Assembly: GCF_040869045.1 (NCBI RefSeq)
Contig: NC_090323.1
Span: forward strand, 153,222,426 to 153,286,425
DNA: 64,000 nt
Source of the DNA: Eurosta solidaginis
Lineage: Eukaryota > Arthropoda > Insecta > Diptera > Tephritidae
Direction: 5' to 3'
Below the pieces are notes generated by a model. The model did no database searches. It saw only the letters and a program-made list of their open reading frames with translations, and was not told where the DNA came from. Made by a program: the position numbers and the translations under genes. Below are positions 45,931-57,461 of this stretch, one piece after another; position 1 is the stretch's first letter; every line of letters begins with the position of its first letter.

Positions 45931-47096
45931 ATCCAGAAAATCATCTGTCGGGTACTGCTAATTTATTTATATATGCAATACCACTAACAGTATTCCTGCC
46001 AAGATTCCAAGGGCTGTTGATTTCGCCTTGTAGAACTTTTTCATTTTCTTCTACTTAATATGGTAGGTGTCACACCCATTTTACAAAGTTTTTTCCAAAG
46101 TTATATTTTGCGTCAATAAACCAATCCAGTTACCATGTTTCATCACTTTTTTCGTATTTGGTATAGAATTATGGCATTTTTTTCATTTTTCGTAATTTTC
46201 GATATCGATAAAGTGGGCGTGGTTATGGTCAGATTTCGCCCATTTTTTACACCAAGAAAAAGTGAGCTCAGGTAAGTACGTGGGCTAAGTTTAGTAAAGA
46301 TATATCGGATTTTGCTCAAGTTATTGTGTTAATGGCCGAGCGGAAGGACAGACTGTGGACTGTGTATAAAAACTGGGCGTGGCTTCCACCGATTTCGCCC
46401 ATTTTCACAGAGAACAGTTACCGTCATAGAATCTATGCTCCTACCAAATTTGAGAAGGATTGGTAAATTTTTGTTCGACTTATGGCAATAAAAGTATTCT
46501 AGGCAAACTAAATGAAAATGGGCGGAGCCACGCCCATTTTGAAATTTTATTTTATTTTTGTATTTTGTTGCATCATATCATTACTGGAGTTGAATTTTGA
46601 CTTAATTTACTTATATACAGTAAAGATATTAAATTTTATGTTAAAATTTGAATTTAAAAAATTTTTTTTTTAAAAAGTGGGCGTGTTCTTCATCCAATTT
46701 TGCTAATTTTCATTTAGCACATATAGAGTAATAGTAGTAACGTTCCTGCCAAATTTCATCATGATATCTTCAACGACTGCCAAATTACAGCTTGCAAAAC
46801 TTTTAAATTACCTTCTTGTAAAAGTGGGCGGTGCCACGCCCATTGTCCAAAATCTTACTAATTTTCTATTCTGCGTCATAACGTCAACCCATCTACCAAG
46901 TTTCGTCGCTTTATCTGTCTTTTGTAATGAGTTATCGCACTTTTTCAGTTTTTCGAAATTTTCGATATCGAAAAAGTGGGTGTGGTTATAGTCCGATATC
47001 GTTCATTTTAAATAGCGATCTGAGATGAGTGCTCAGGAACCTACATACCAAATTTCATCAAGATACCTCAAAATTTACTCAAGTTATCGTGTTAAC

Positions 47097-47132
47097 GGAC
47101 GGACGGACGGACGGACGGACGGACGGACGGAC
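47097..47132. repeat. (GGAC)9 of A1
   Basis: Nine perfect GGAC units between GTGTTAAC and ATGGCTCAATC. Confidence 0.95.
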
Positions 47133-47274
47133 ATGGCTCAATCAAATTTTTTTTCGATCCTGATTATTTTGATATATGGAAGTCTATATCTATCTCGATT
47201 CCTTTATATATGTACAACCAACCGTTATCCAATCAAACTTAATATACTCTGTGAGCTCTGCTCAACTGAGTATA

Positions 47275-47878
47275 AAAAAATTTTTTTTAAAAGTGGGCGT
47301 GGTCCTTCTCCGATTTTGCTAATTTTTATTAAGCGTACATATAGTAATAGGAGTAATGTCCCTGCCAAATTTCATCATGATATCTTCAACGACTGACAAA
47401 TTACAGCTTGCAAAATTTTAAATTACCTTCTTTTAAAAGTGGGCAGTGCCACGCCCATTGTCCAAAATTTTACTAATTTTCTATTCTGCGTCATAAATTC
47501 AACCCATCTACCAAGTTTCGTCGCTATATCTGTCTTTGGTAATGAATTATCGCACTTTTTCGGTTTTACGAAATTTTCGATATCGAAAAAGTGGGCGTGG
47601 TTATAGTCCGATATCGTTCATTTTAAATAGCGATCTGAGATGAGTGCTTAGGAACCTACATACCAAATTTCATCAAGTTACCTCAAAAGTTACTCAAGTT
47701 ATCGTGTTAACGGACGGACGGACGGACGGACGGACATGGCTCAATCAAATTTTTTTTCGATCCTGATTATTTTGATATATGGAAGTCTATATCTATCTCG
47801 ATTCCTTTATATATGTACAACCAACCGTTATCCAATCAAACTTAATATACTCTGTGAGCTCTGCTCAACTGAGTATAA
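47275..47878 (+). mobile_element. Helentron-like element B1, second segment
   Basis: Continues B1 after A1 with AAAAATTTTTTTTAAAAGTG, ATCATGATATCTTCAACGAC, GTCCAAAATTTTACTAA and TTTTCGATATCGAAAA, six GGAC units (47712-47735), and the right end CTCAACTGAGTATAA. The base-by-base continuation of the interrupted sequence at 42982 proves the nesting. A2 follows with no spacer. Confidence 0.85.
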
Positions 47879-47969
47879 ACAAGTAAGGAAGGCTAAGTTC
47901 GGGTGTAACCGAACATAACATACTCAGTTGAGAGCTATGGAGACAAAATAAGGAAAATCAATCTGGGGT

Positions 47970-50825
47970 AACCCTGGAATGTGGTTGTATAACATGTGTA
48001 TCAAATGAAAGGTATTAAAGAGTATTTTAAGAGAGAGTAGGCCATAGTTCTATGGATGAACGCCATTTAGGGATATCGCCATAAAGGTAGACCAGGGCTG
48101 ACTCTAGAATTTGTTTGTACGATATGGGTATCAAATGAAAGGTGTTACTGAGCATTTTAAGAGGGAGTGGGCCTTAGGTCTATCGGTGGACGCCTTTTCG
48201 AGATGTCCCCATTAAGGTGGACCAGGGGTGATTCTATAATGTGTTTGTACGATATGGGTATCAAATGAAAGCTGTTAATGAGTATTTTGAAAAGGAGTGA
48301 TCCTTAGTTCCATAGGTGGACGCCGTTTCGAGATATCGCCATAAAGGTGGACCAGGGGTGTCTCTAGAATGTGTTTGTACGATATGGGAATCAAATGAAA
48401 GGTGTTACTGAGCATTTTAAGAGGGAGTGTGCATTAGGTCTATAGGTGGACGCCTTTTCGAGATATCGCCATTAGGGTGGGCCAGGGGTGACTCTAGAAT
48501 GTTTGTACGGTATGGGTATCAAACGAAAGGTGTTACTGAGCATTTTAAGAGGGAGTGGGCATGAGGTCTATAGGTGGACGCCTTTTCGAGATATCGTCAT
48601 TAGGGTGGGCCAGGGGTGACTCTAGAATGTGTTTGTACGATATGTGCATCAAACGTAAGGTGTTACTGAGCATTTTAAGAGGGAGTGGGCATTAGGTCTA
48701 TAGGTGGACGCCTTTTCGAGATATCGCCATTAGGGTGGGCCAGGGGTGACTCTAGAATGTGTTTGTACGATATGGGTATCAAATGAAAGGTGGTAATGAG
48801 TATTTTAAAAGGGAGTAATCCTTAGTTCTATAGGTGGACGCCTTTTCGAGATATCGCCATTAGGGTGGGCCAGGGTGACTCTAGAATGTGTTTGTACGAT
48901 ATGTGCATCAAACGAAAGGTGTTACTGAGCATTTTAAGAGGGAGTGGGCATTAGGTCTATAGGTGGACGCCCTATCGAGATATCGCCATTAGGGTGGGCC
49001 AGGGGTGACTCTAGAATGTTTGTACGATATGGGTATCAAACGAAAGGTGTTACTGAGCATTTTAAGAGGGAGTGGGCATTAGGTCTATAGGTGGACGCCT
49101 TTTAGAGATATCGCCATTAGGGTGGGCCAGGGGTGACTCTAGAATGTGTTTGTACGATATGGGTATCAAATGAAAGGTGGTAATGAGTATTTTAAAAGGG
49201 AGTAATCCTTAGTTCTATAGGTGGACGCCCTTTCGAGATATCGTCATTAGGGTGGGCCAGGGGTGACTCTAGAATGTGTTGGTACGATATGTGCATCAAA
49301 CGAAAGGTGTTACTGAGCATTTTAAGAGGGAGTGGGCATTAGGTCTATAGGTGGACGCCCTTTCGAGATATCGCCATTAGGGTGGGCCAGGGGTGACTCT
49401 AGAATGTTTGTACGATATGGGTATCAAACGAAAGGTGTTACTGAGCATTTTAAGAGGGAGTGGGCATTAGGTCTATAGGTGGACGCCTTTTCGAGATATC
49501 GCCATTAGGGTGGGCCAGGGTGACTCTAGAATGTGTTTGTACGATATGGGTATCAAATGAAAGGTGGTAATGTGTATTTTAAAAGGGAGTAATCCTTAGT
49601 TCTATAGGTGGACGCCTTTTCGAGATATCGCCATAAAGCTGGACCAAGGGTGACTCTAGAATGTTTGTACGGTATGGGTATCAAACGAAAGGTGTTACTG
49701 AGCATTTTAAGAGGGAGTGGGCATTAGGTCTATAGGTGGACGCCTTTTCGAGATATCGCCATTAGGGTGGGCCAGGGTGACTCTAGAATGTGTTTGTACG
49801 ATATGGGTATCAAATGAAAGGTGGTAATGAGTATTTTAAAAGGGAGTAATCCATAGTTCTATAGGGAGTGGGCATTAGGTCTATAGGTGGACGCCTTTTC
49901 GAGATATCGCCATTAGGGTGGGACAGGGGTGACTCTAGAATGTTTGTACGATATGGGTATCAAACGAAAGGTGTTACTGAGCATTTTAAGAGGAAGTGGA
50001 CATTAGGTCTATAGGTGGACGCCTTTTCGAGATATCGCCATTAGGGTGGGCCAGGGGTGACTCTAGAATGATTGTACGATATGGGTATCAAACGAAAGGT
50101 GTTACTGAGCATTTTAAGAGGGAGTGGACATTAGGTCTATAGGTGGACGCCTTTTCGAGATATCGCCATTAGGGTGGGCCAGGGTGACTCTAGAATGTGT
50201 TTGTACGATATGGGTATCAAATGAAAGGTGGTAATGAGTATTTTAAAAGGGAGTAATCCTTAGTTCTATAGGTGGACGCCTTTTCGAAATATCGCCATTA
50301 GGGTGGGCCAGGTGTGACTCTAGAATGTTTGTACGATATGGGTATCAAACGAAAGCTGTTACTGAGCATTTTAAGAGGGAGTGGGCATTAGGTCTATAGG
50401 TGGACGCCTTTTCGAGATATCGCCATTAGGGTGGGCCAGGGGTGACTCTAGAATGTTTGTACGATATGGGTATCAAACGAAAGGTGTTACTGAGCATTTT
50501 AAGAGGGAGTGGACACTAGGTCTATAGGTGGACGCCTTTTCGAGATATCGCCATTAGGGTGGGCCAGGGGTGACTAGAATGTTTGTACGATATGGGTATC
50601 AAACGAAAGGTGTTACTGAGCATTTTAAGAGGGAGGGGGCATTAGGTCTATAGGTGGACGCCTTTTCGAGATATCGCCATTAGGGTGGGACAGGGGTGAC
50701 TCTGATATGTTTTTGTACGATATGGATATCAAATTAAAGGTATTAATGAGGGTTTTAAAAGCGAGTGGCCCTTAGATGTATATGTGAAGGCGTTCTCGCG
50801 ATATCGACCAAAATGTGGACCAGGT
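47970..50825 (+). repeat. Minisatellite of A2
   Basis: Same unit order as in A1, unit for unit, including the truncated/fused unit with CTATAGGGAGTGGGCATTAG. Confidence 0.9.
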
Positions 50826-51992
50826 GATCCAGAAAATCATCTGTCGGGTACTGCTAATTTATTTATATATGCAATACCACTAACAGTATTCCTGCCAAGA
50901 TTCCAAGGGCTGTTGATTTCGCCTTGTAGAACTTTTTCATTTTCTTCTACTTAATATGGTAGGTGTCACACCCATTTTACAAAGTTTTTTCCAAAGTTAT
51001 ATTTTGCGTCAATAAACCAATCCAGTTACCATGTTTCATCACTTTTTTCGTATTTGGTATAGAATTATGGCATTTTTTTCATTTTTCGTAATTTTCGATA
51101 TCGATAAAGTGGGCGTGGTTATGGTCAGATTTCGCCCATTTTTTACACCAAGAAAAAGTGAGCTCAGGTAAGTACGTGGGCTAAGTTTAGTAAAGATATA
51201 TCGGATTTTGCTCAAGTTATTGTGTTAATGGCCGAGCGGAAGGACAGACTGTGGACTGTGTATAAAAACTGGGCGTGGCTTCCACCGATTTCGCCCATTT
51301 TCACAGAGAACAGTTACCGTCATAGAATCTATGCTCCTACCAAATTTGAGAAGGATTGGTAAATTTTTGTTCGACTTATGGCAATAAAAGTATTCTAGGC
51401 AAACTAAATGAAAATGGGCGGAGCCACGCCCATTTTGAAATTTTATTTTATTTTTGTATTTTGTTGCATCATATCATTACTGGAGTTGAATTTTGACTTA
51501 ATTTACTTATATACAGTAAAGATATTAAATTTTATGTTAAAATTTGAATTTAAAAAATTTTTTTTTTAAAAAGTGGGCGTGTTCTTCATCCAATTTTGCT
51601 AATTTTCATTTAGCACATATAGAGTAATAGTAGTAACGTTCCTGCCAAATTTCATCATGATATCTTCAACGACTGCCAAATTACAGCTTGCAAAACTTTT
51701 AAATTACCTTCTTGTAAAAGTGGGCGGTGCCACGCCCATTGTCCAAAATCTTACTAATTTTCTATTCTGCGTCATAACGTCAACCCATCTACCAAGTTTC
51801 GTCGCTTTATCTGTCTTTTGTAATGAGTTATCGCACTTTTTCAGTTTTTCGAAATTTTCGATATCGAAAAAGTGGGTGTGGTTATAGTCCGATATCGTTC
51901 ATTTTAAATAGCGATCTGAGATGAGTGCTCAGGAACCTACATACCAAATTTCATCAAGATACCTCAAAATTTACTCAAGTTATCGTGTTAAC

Positions 51993-52048
51993 GGACGGAC
52001 GGACGGACGGACGGACGGACGGACGGACGGACGGACGGACGGACGGAC
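51993..52048. repeat. (GGAC)14 of A2
   Basis: Fourteen perfect GGAC units; the longest tract in the window. Confidence 0.95.
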
Positions 52049-52190
52049 ATGGCTCAATCAAATTTTTTTTCGATCCTGATTATTTTGATATATGGAAGTC
52101 TATATCTATCTCGATTCCTTTATATATGTACAACCAACCGTTATCCAATCAAACTTAATATACTCTGTGAGCTCTGCTCAACTGAGTATA

Positions 52191-54074
52191 AAAAACAGGC
52201 GCTTTAAATGTCAGCTTAAGACGGACTTTGCATCACCCAATTCAAAGAAAAGTTACATAATAAATTTATATGGTCACTTTGCATATTTAAAAAAAAATGT
52301 ATAATGAACAATGAATTCAAATAAAATGACCCAAGTCGAACATGTTTTCAAATTGTCCTCAAGTTTAAAAAAAAAAACAAGTTGCCCGAAAAAGGTGCAG
52401 ATTAAAAAAAAAACCTATACCCCGGTTGGAGGAAATAATAAGCGAAATCAAGGATGCAAAATCTTTTAGATGGTTCCAGGGGTTTAAATACTCCTTTGAA
52501 ATGATTCTCAGCCAAGACTTAAGTTGATGATATATGCACGTATGAGAAGGGTTTGAAAAATCACTTTGCACATATGCATATTAACCAGGTGAGGCTTTGT
52601 CCTTCGCAGGAAGAATCAAATTGGTGAAGCAAAAGCTTTCCCAAGACAGTCGAACAAATGACCGGGTGTTTTACTACCCTAACGTAGCGACAGTCGAACT
52701 AGGCCGACAACTGAAGCTACGCGGTTATTTACAATGAATTCTTGTATAAAAAGTCATGACAACAACAGTTTGGACTGAGCCTAACATTAACATCTTTCAA
52801 CTTAAAATCGGTCGACTTTCATTCTTAAATACCGTTTTGATTTAACAAATTTTGGTCCACATTTAAAAAAAAATAGCCAAGGTCTTTTTAAAATTTATTA
52901 TGTAGGATTATACTATTTTCACCTATAAGGTACGCAATAATAACCACTTGGACTGCTTATGATTTCGAGGGCGGCATCCTTGGTGGAATATTTTAAGGTG
53001 TTTCTCTGGTAGTGCTCGGCAGCATAAATAAATAAATGTAAGGCGCGATAACCTCCGAGAGATTTTAGGCCAATTTGCGTCGTGCTCCTTTTTCTTACAA
53101 ATTGTTTTATGCTGACTCCGAACGGCATCTGATTTGCCCGGCTCGTGAACCCACGATCTTCGGTGTGGTAGTAGGAGCATGCTACCATCACACCACCTCG
53201 GCAGAATAGCGGGACAAAGAAAGTCTTCGGTGTTACACCTAGGGCTTCTAGGAAAAACGTCGACGAAGGTATGAGTTCGAAGTCGTAGTCCTATATCTTA
53301 TGTGCTGGCATGTAATGTGAGGACCAGAAGGCGTGGTAGTGACTGGTGGTAGACAGGATTACTACTGTTCGCACATCGGGAGTTATAGCTCTTAAAACAG
53401 CCGAAAAAACTAGAGGCGCACTTTGCCGCGATCAACAATAGGCCAGCGTTGGTGTTAATCGTTAGAACTGCGCCACGAGAGCCATGAGTATTAAAAAGCC
53501 GTTAATAGCAACCGTAAGCCACCTTTGTGCGTGACCAGCAAGGGCCACAAATAATTTAAAGAAATCGTGTCTACATCGAGTATTAGGAGTTAGACCAGAA
53601 CATCTCCTTCGGTGAAACTACGCTTTGTACGAGACATACAGACAAAAGTGTGATCATTTTAAGTACTCACATTTTTTTCGGCCTACGCAGCAGTACCATT
53701 CCCTTAGATCAGGTTAGGTTCCTCCCTGAGGTAAGTGAGGGCAGGACAGTCCCTCCGCAAGGAGCTGAATGATCGGCGAGACTTTGAGGCAAACCCCGGG
53801 ACCTTTCCGAAATGGCCAAGACGTTGATTTCCTTAAATACATACAAACAAAACCTTTCCTAAATATTATTTTTTAAGTAATAAGAAGACCGGCGTAAGCC
53901 GGCGCTCCGCCCATGCCGCCGCCGCCGGTATATAATAGTGCCTACGCCGCCGTCGCCGATATAGTTATCGGCGTAAACCCCTAGTACATCATATAAGCAA
54001 AAAAAGGTTTTGTGTGTTTGTCAATCTACAACTGAAAATGTTTCGCCTTACTGCGTGCAATTATTCTAAGTAAA
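52191..54074 (-). mobile_element. Repeat X, main fragment between A2 and B2
   Basis: Reverse complement of about 24690-26590. It begins ACAGGCGCTTTAAATG, the bases that follow 39188 in X, and runs through the TGTTTTCAAATTGTCCTCAA, AGGTGAGGCTTTGTCC and CCACCTCGG (SINE) landmarks to the GCCGCCGCCGG end near 53930. It then continues about 100 bp past the X end (CTAGTACATCATATAAGC, GTTTGTCAATCTACAACTG) into sequence that flanks the X copy at 24781. So the flank, including the supposed target 10-mer, is shared between loci. B2 starts at 54075. Confidence 0.8.
53023..53196 (-). mobile_element. SINE S6 inside X
   Basis: Same insertion as S4: same internal deletion and the same CTCGGCAG flanks (53015-53022, 53197-53204). 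Inherited with X, not an independent insertion. Confidence 0.85.
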
Positions 54075-57000
54075 ACAAGTAAGGAAGTTTAAGTTCGGGT
54101 GTAACCGAACATTACATACTCAGTTGAGAGCTATGGTGACAACATAAGGGAAAATAACCATGTAGGAAAATGAACCGAGGGAAACCCTGGAATGTGTTTG
54201 TATGACATGTGTATCATATGAAAGGCATTAAAGAGTATTTTATGAGGGAGTGGGCCATAGTTCTATAGGTGGACGCCATTTAGGGATATAGCCATAAAGG
54301 TGGATCAGGGTTGACTCTAGAATGCGTTTGTACGATATGGGTATCAAATTAAAGGTGTTAATGAGTATTTTAAAAGGGAGTAATCCTTAGTTCCATAGGT
54401 GGACGCCGTTTCGAGATACCGCCATAAAGGTGGACCAGGGGTGACCCTAGAATTTGTTTGTACAATATGGGTATCAAAAGAAAGGTGTTAATGAGTATTT
54501 TAAAAGGGAGTTGGCCTTAGTTCTATAGGTGGACGCCGTTTCGAAATATCGCCATAAAGGTGGACCAGGGGTGACTCTAGAATGCGTTTGTACGATTTGG
54601 GTATCAAATGAAAGGTGCTAATGAGTATTTTAAAACGGAGTAATCCTTAGTTCCATAGGTGGACGCCGTTTCGAGATATCGCCATAAAGGTGGACCAGGG
54701 GTGACCCTAGAATTTGTTTGTACAATATGGGTATCAAAAGAAAGGTGTTAATGAGTATTTTAAAAGGGAGTAATTCTTAGTTCCACAGGTAGACGCCGTT
54801 TCGAGATATCGCCACAAAGGTGGACCAGGTGTGACCCTAGAATTTGTTTGTACCATATTGGTATCAAAAGAAAGGTGTTAATGAGTATTTTAAAAGGGAG
54901 CAATCCTTAGTTCCATAGGTGGACGCCGTTTCGAGATATCTCCATAAAGGTGGACCAGGTGTGACCGTCGAATGCGTTTGTACAATATAGGTATCAAACG
55001 AAAGATGTTAATGAGTATTTTAAAAGGGAGCAATCCTTAGTTCCATAGGTGGACGCCGTTTCGAGATATCTCCATAAAGGTGGACCAGGGGTGACCCTAG
55101 AATTTGTTTGTATAATATGGGTATCAAAAGAAAGGTGTTAATGAGTATTTTAAAAGGGAGTGATGCTTAGTTCCAGAGGTGGACACCGTTTCGAGATATC
55201 GCCATAAAGGTGGACCAGGTGTGACCCTAGAATTTTTTTGTACGATATGGGTATCAAATTAAAGGTATTAATGAGGGGTTTAAAAGGGAGTGGTGGTAGT
55301 TGTATAGGTGGTCGCCTTTTCGAGATATCGCCATAAAGGTGGACCAGGGGTGACTCTAGAATGCGTTTGTACGATAAGGGTATCAAATGAAAGGTGTTAA
55401 TGAGTATTTTAAAATGGAGTAATCCTTAGTTCCATAGGTGGACGCAGTTTTGAGATATCGCCATAAAGGTGGACCAGGGGTGACCCTAGAATTTGTTTGT
55501 ACGATATGGGTATCAAATGAAAGGTGTTAATGAGTATTTTAAAAGGGAGTAATCCTTAGTTCCATAGGTGGACGCCGTTTCGAGATACCGCCATAAAGGT
55601 GGACCAGGGGTGACCCTAGAATTTGTTTGTACAATATGGGTATCAAAAGAAAGTGTTAATTAGTATTTTAAAAGGGAGTGGGCCTTAGTTCTATAGGTGG
55701 ACGCCGTTTCGAAATATCGCCATAAAGGTGGACCAGGGGTGACTCTAGAATGTGTTTGTACGATATGGGTATCAAATTAAAGGTATTAATGAGAGTTTTA
55801 AAATGGAGTGGTGGTAGTTGTATATGTGAAGGCTTTTTCCAGATCGCGACAAAAATGTGGACCAGGGTAACCCAGAACATCATCTGTTGGATACCGCTAA
55901 TATATTTATATATGTATGTAATACCTGACAAGATTTTAAGGGTTTTTTATTTCGTCCTGCGGAACTTTTTCATTTTCTTCTACTTAATATGGTAGGTGTC
56001 ACAACCATTTTATAAAGTTTTTTCTAAAGTTATATTTCGTGTCAATAAACCAATCCAATTTCCTCACCATGTTTCATCCCTTTTTTCGTATTTGGTATAG
56101 AATTATGGCATTTTTTTCATTTTTCGTAATTTTCGATATCGAAAAAGTGAGCGTGGTCATTGTCGGATTTCGTTCATTTTTCATACCAAAATAAAGTGAG
56201 TTCAAGTAAGTACGTGAACTAAGTTCATTAAAGATATGTCGATTTTTGCTCAAGTTATCGTGTTAACGGCCAGGCGGAAGGACAGACGAACGACAGTGTA
56301 TAAAAACTGGGCGTGGCATCAACCGATTTCGCCCGTTTTCACAGAAAACAGTTAACATCATAAAATCTATACCCCTACCAAATTTCAAAAGGATTGGTTA
56401 ATTTTTGTTCGACTTATTGCGTTAAAAGTATTCTAGACAAATTAAATGAAAAAGGGCGGAGCCACGCCCATTTTGAAATTTTCTTTTATTTTTGTATTTT
56501 GTTGCACCATGTAATTACTGGAGTTGAATGTTGACATAATTTACTTATATACTGTAAATATATTAAATTTTTTGTTAAAATTTTACTTTAGAAAAATTTT
56601 TTTTTTAAAAGTGGGCGTGGTCCTTCTCCGATTTTGCTAATTTTTATTAGGCGTACATATAGTAACAGGAGTAACGTCCCTGCCAAATTTCATCATGATA
56701 TCTTCAACGACTGACAAATTACAGCTTGCAAAAGTTTTAAATTACCTTCTTTTAAAAGTGGGCGGTGCCACGCCCATTGTCCAAAATTTTACTAGTTTTC
56801 TATTCTGCGTCATAAATTCAACTCATCTACCAAGTTTCGTCGCTTTATCTGTCTTTGGTAATGAATTATCGTACTTTTTCGGTTTTACGAAATTTTCGAT
56901 ATCGAAAAAGTGGGCGTGGTTATAGTCCGATATCGTTAATTTTAAATAGCGATCTGAGATGAGTGCTCAGGAACCTACATACCAAATTTCATCAAGTTAC

Positions 57001-57193
57001 CTCAAAATTTACTCAAGTTATCGTGTTAACGGACGGACGGACGGACGGACATGGCTCAATCAAATTTTTTTTCGATCCTGATTATTTTGATATATGGAAG
57101 TCTATATCTATCTCGATTCCTTTATATATGTACAACCAACCGTTATCCAATCAAACTTAATATACTCTGTGAGCTCTGCTCAACTGAGTATAA
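54075..57193 (+). mobile_element. Helentron-like element B2, 3.1 kb, uninterrupted
   Basis: ACAAGTAAGG start, hairpin 54093-54110, about 13 minisatellite units (54180-55880), a single (unduplicated) body with GTGGGCGTGG blocks, five GGAC units (57031-57050), and the end CTCAACTGAGTATAA. Several units match B1 units in the same relative order, with some lost. This is the cleanest B copy in the window and defines the family's ends. Non-coding. Confidence 0.88.
54180..55880 (+). repeat. 130-bp minisatellite of B2 (about 13 units)
   Basis: Same unit as in B1, with alternating ACAATATG and ACGATATG types. The array is about four units shorter than in B1. Confidence 0.9.
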
Positions 57194-57370
57194 AAAAACA
57201 GGCGCTTTAAATGTCAGCTTAAGACGGACTTTGCATCACCCAATTCAAAGAAAAGTTACATAATAAATTTATATGGTCACTTTGCATATTTAAAAAAAAA
57301 TGTATAATGAACAATGAATTCAAATAAAATGACCCAAGTCGAACATGTTTTCAAATTGTCCTCAAGTTTA
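57194..57370 (-). mobile_element. Repeat X, left piece before A3
   Basis: Matches 52195-52365 closely (ACAGGCGCTTTAAATG to GTCCTCAAGTTTA) and stops at the A3 insertion. Confidence 0.85.
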
Positions 57371-57461
57371 ACAAGTAAGGAAGGCTAAGTTCGGGTGTAA
57401 CCGAACATAACATACTCAGTTGAGAGCTATGGAGACAAAATAAGGAAAATCAATCTGGGGT

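Larger units (their letters stand above)
42983..47274 (+). mobile_element. Helentron-like element A1, 4292 bp, nested in B1
   Basis: ACAAGTAAGG start, hairpin 43001-43018, ATACTCAGTTGAG, about 22 minisatellite units (43075-45930), the two GTGGGCGTGG/GATATC blocks, 9 GGAC units (47097-47132), and the right end CTCAACTGAGTATA. It is inserted in an A/T-run of B1, with ATTTAACTTTAA on its left and AAAAATTTTTTTTAAAAG on its right. No target duplication beyond shared A residues. Non-autonomous; a 76-codon frame near 46761-46991 is repeated in the other A copies only because the DNA is identical. Confidence 0.88.
47879..52190 (+). mobile_element. Helentron-like element A2, 4312 bp
   Basis: Appears identical to A1 throughout, including the rearranged minisatellite unit (about 49858), but has 14 GGAC units (51993-52048) instead of 9; the 20-bp length difference equals those five units. 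Hairpin 47897-47914. It starts directly after the end of B1 and ends against X (ACAGGCGCTTTAAATG at 52195), so it inserted at or next to the B1-X junction. Confidence 0.88.

Noticed and set aside
46761..46991. 76-codon frame identical at 46761, 51657 and 61149
   Set aside because: Identity follows from identical DNA of the A copies. In B and H3 the same region is frame-shifted or changed, so there is no sign of protein selection.
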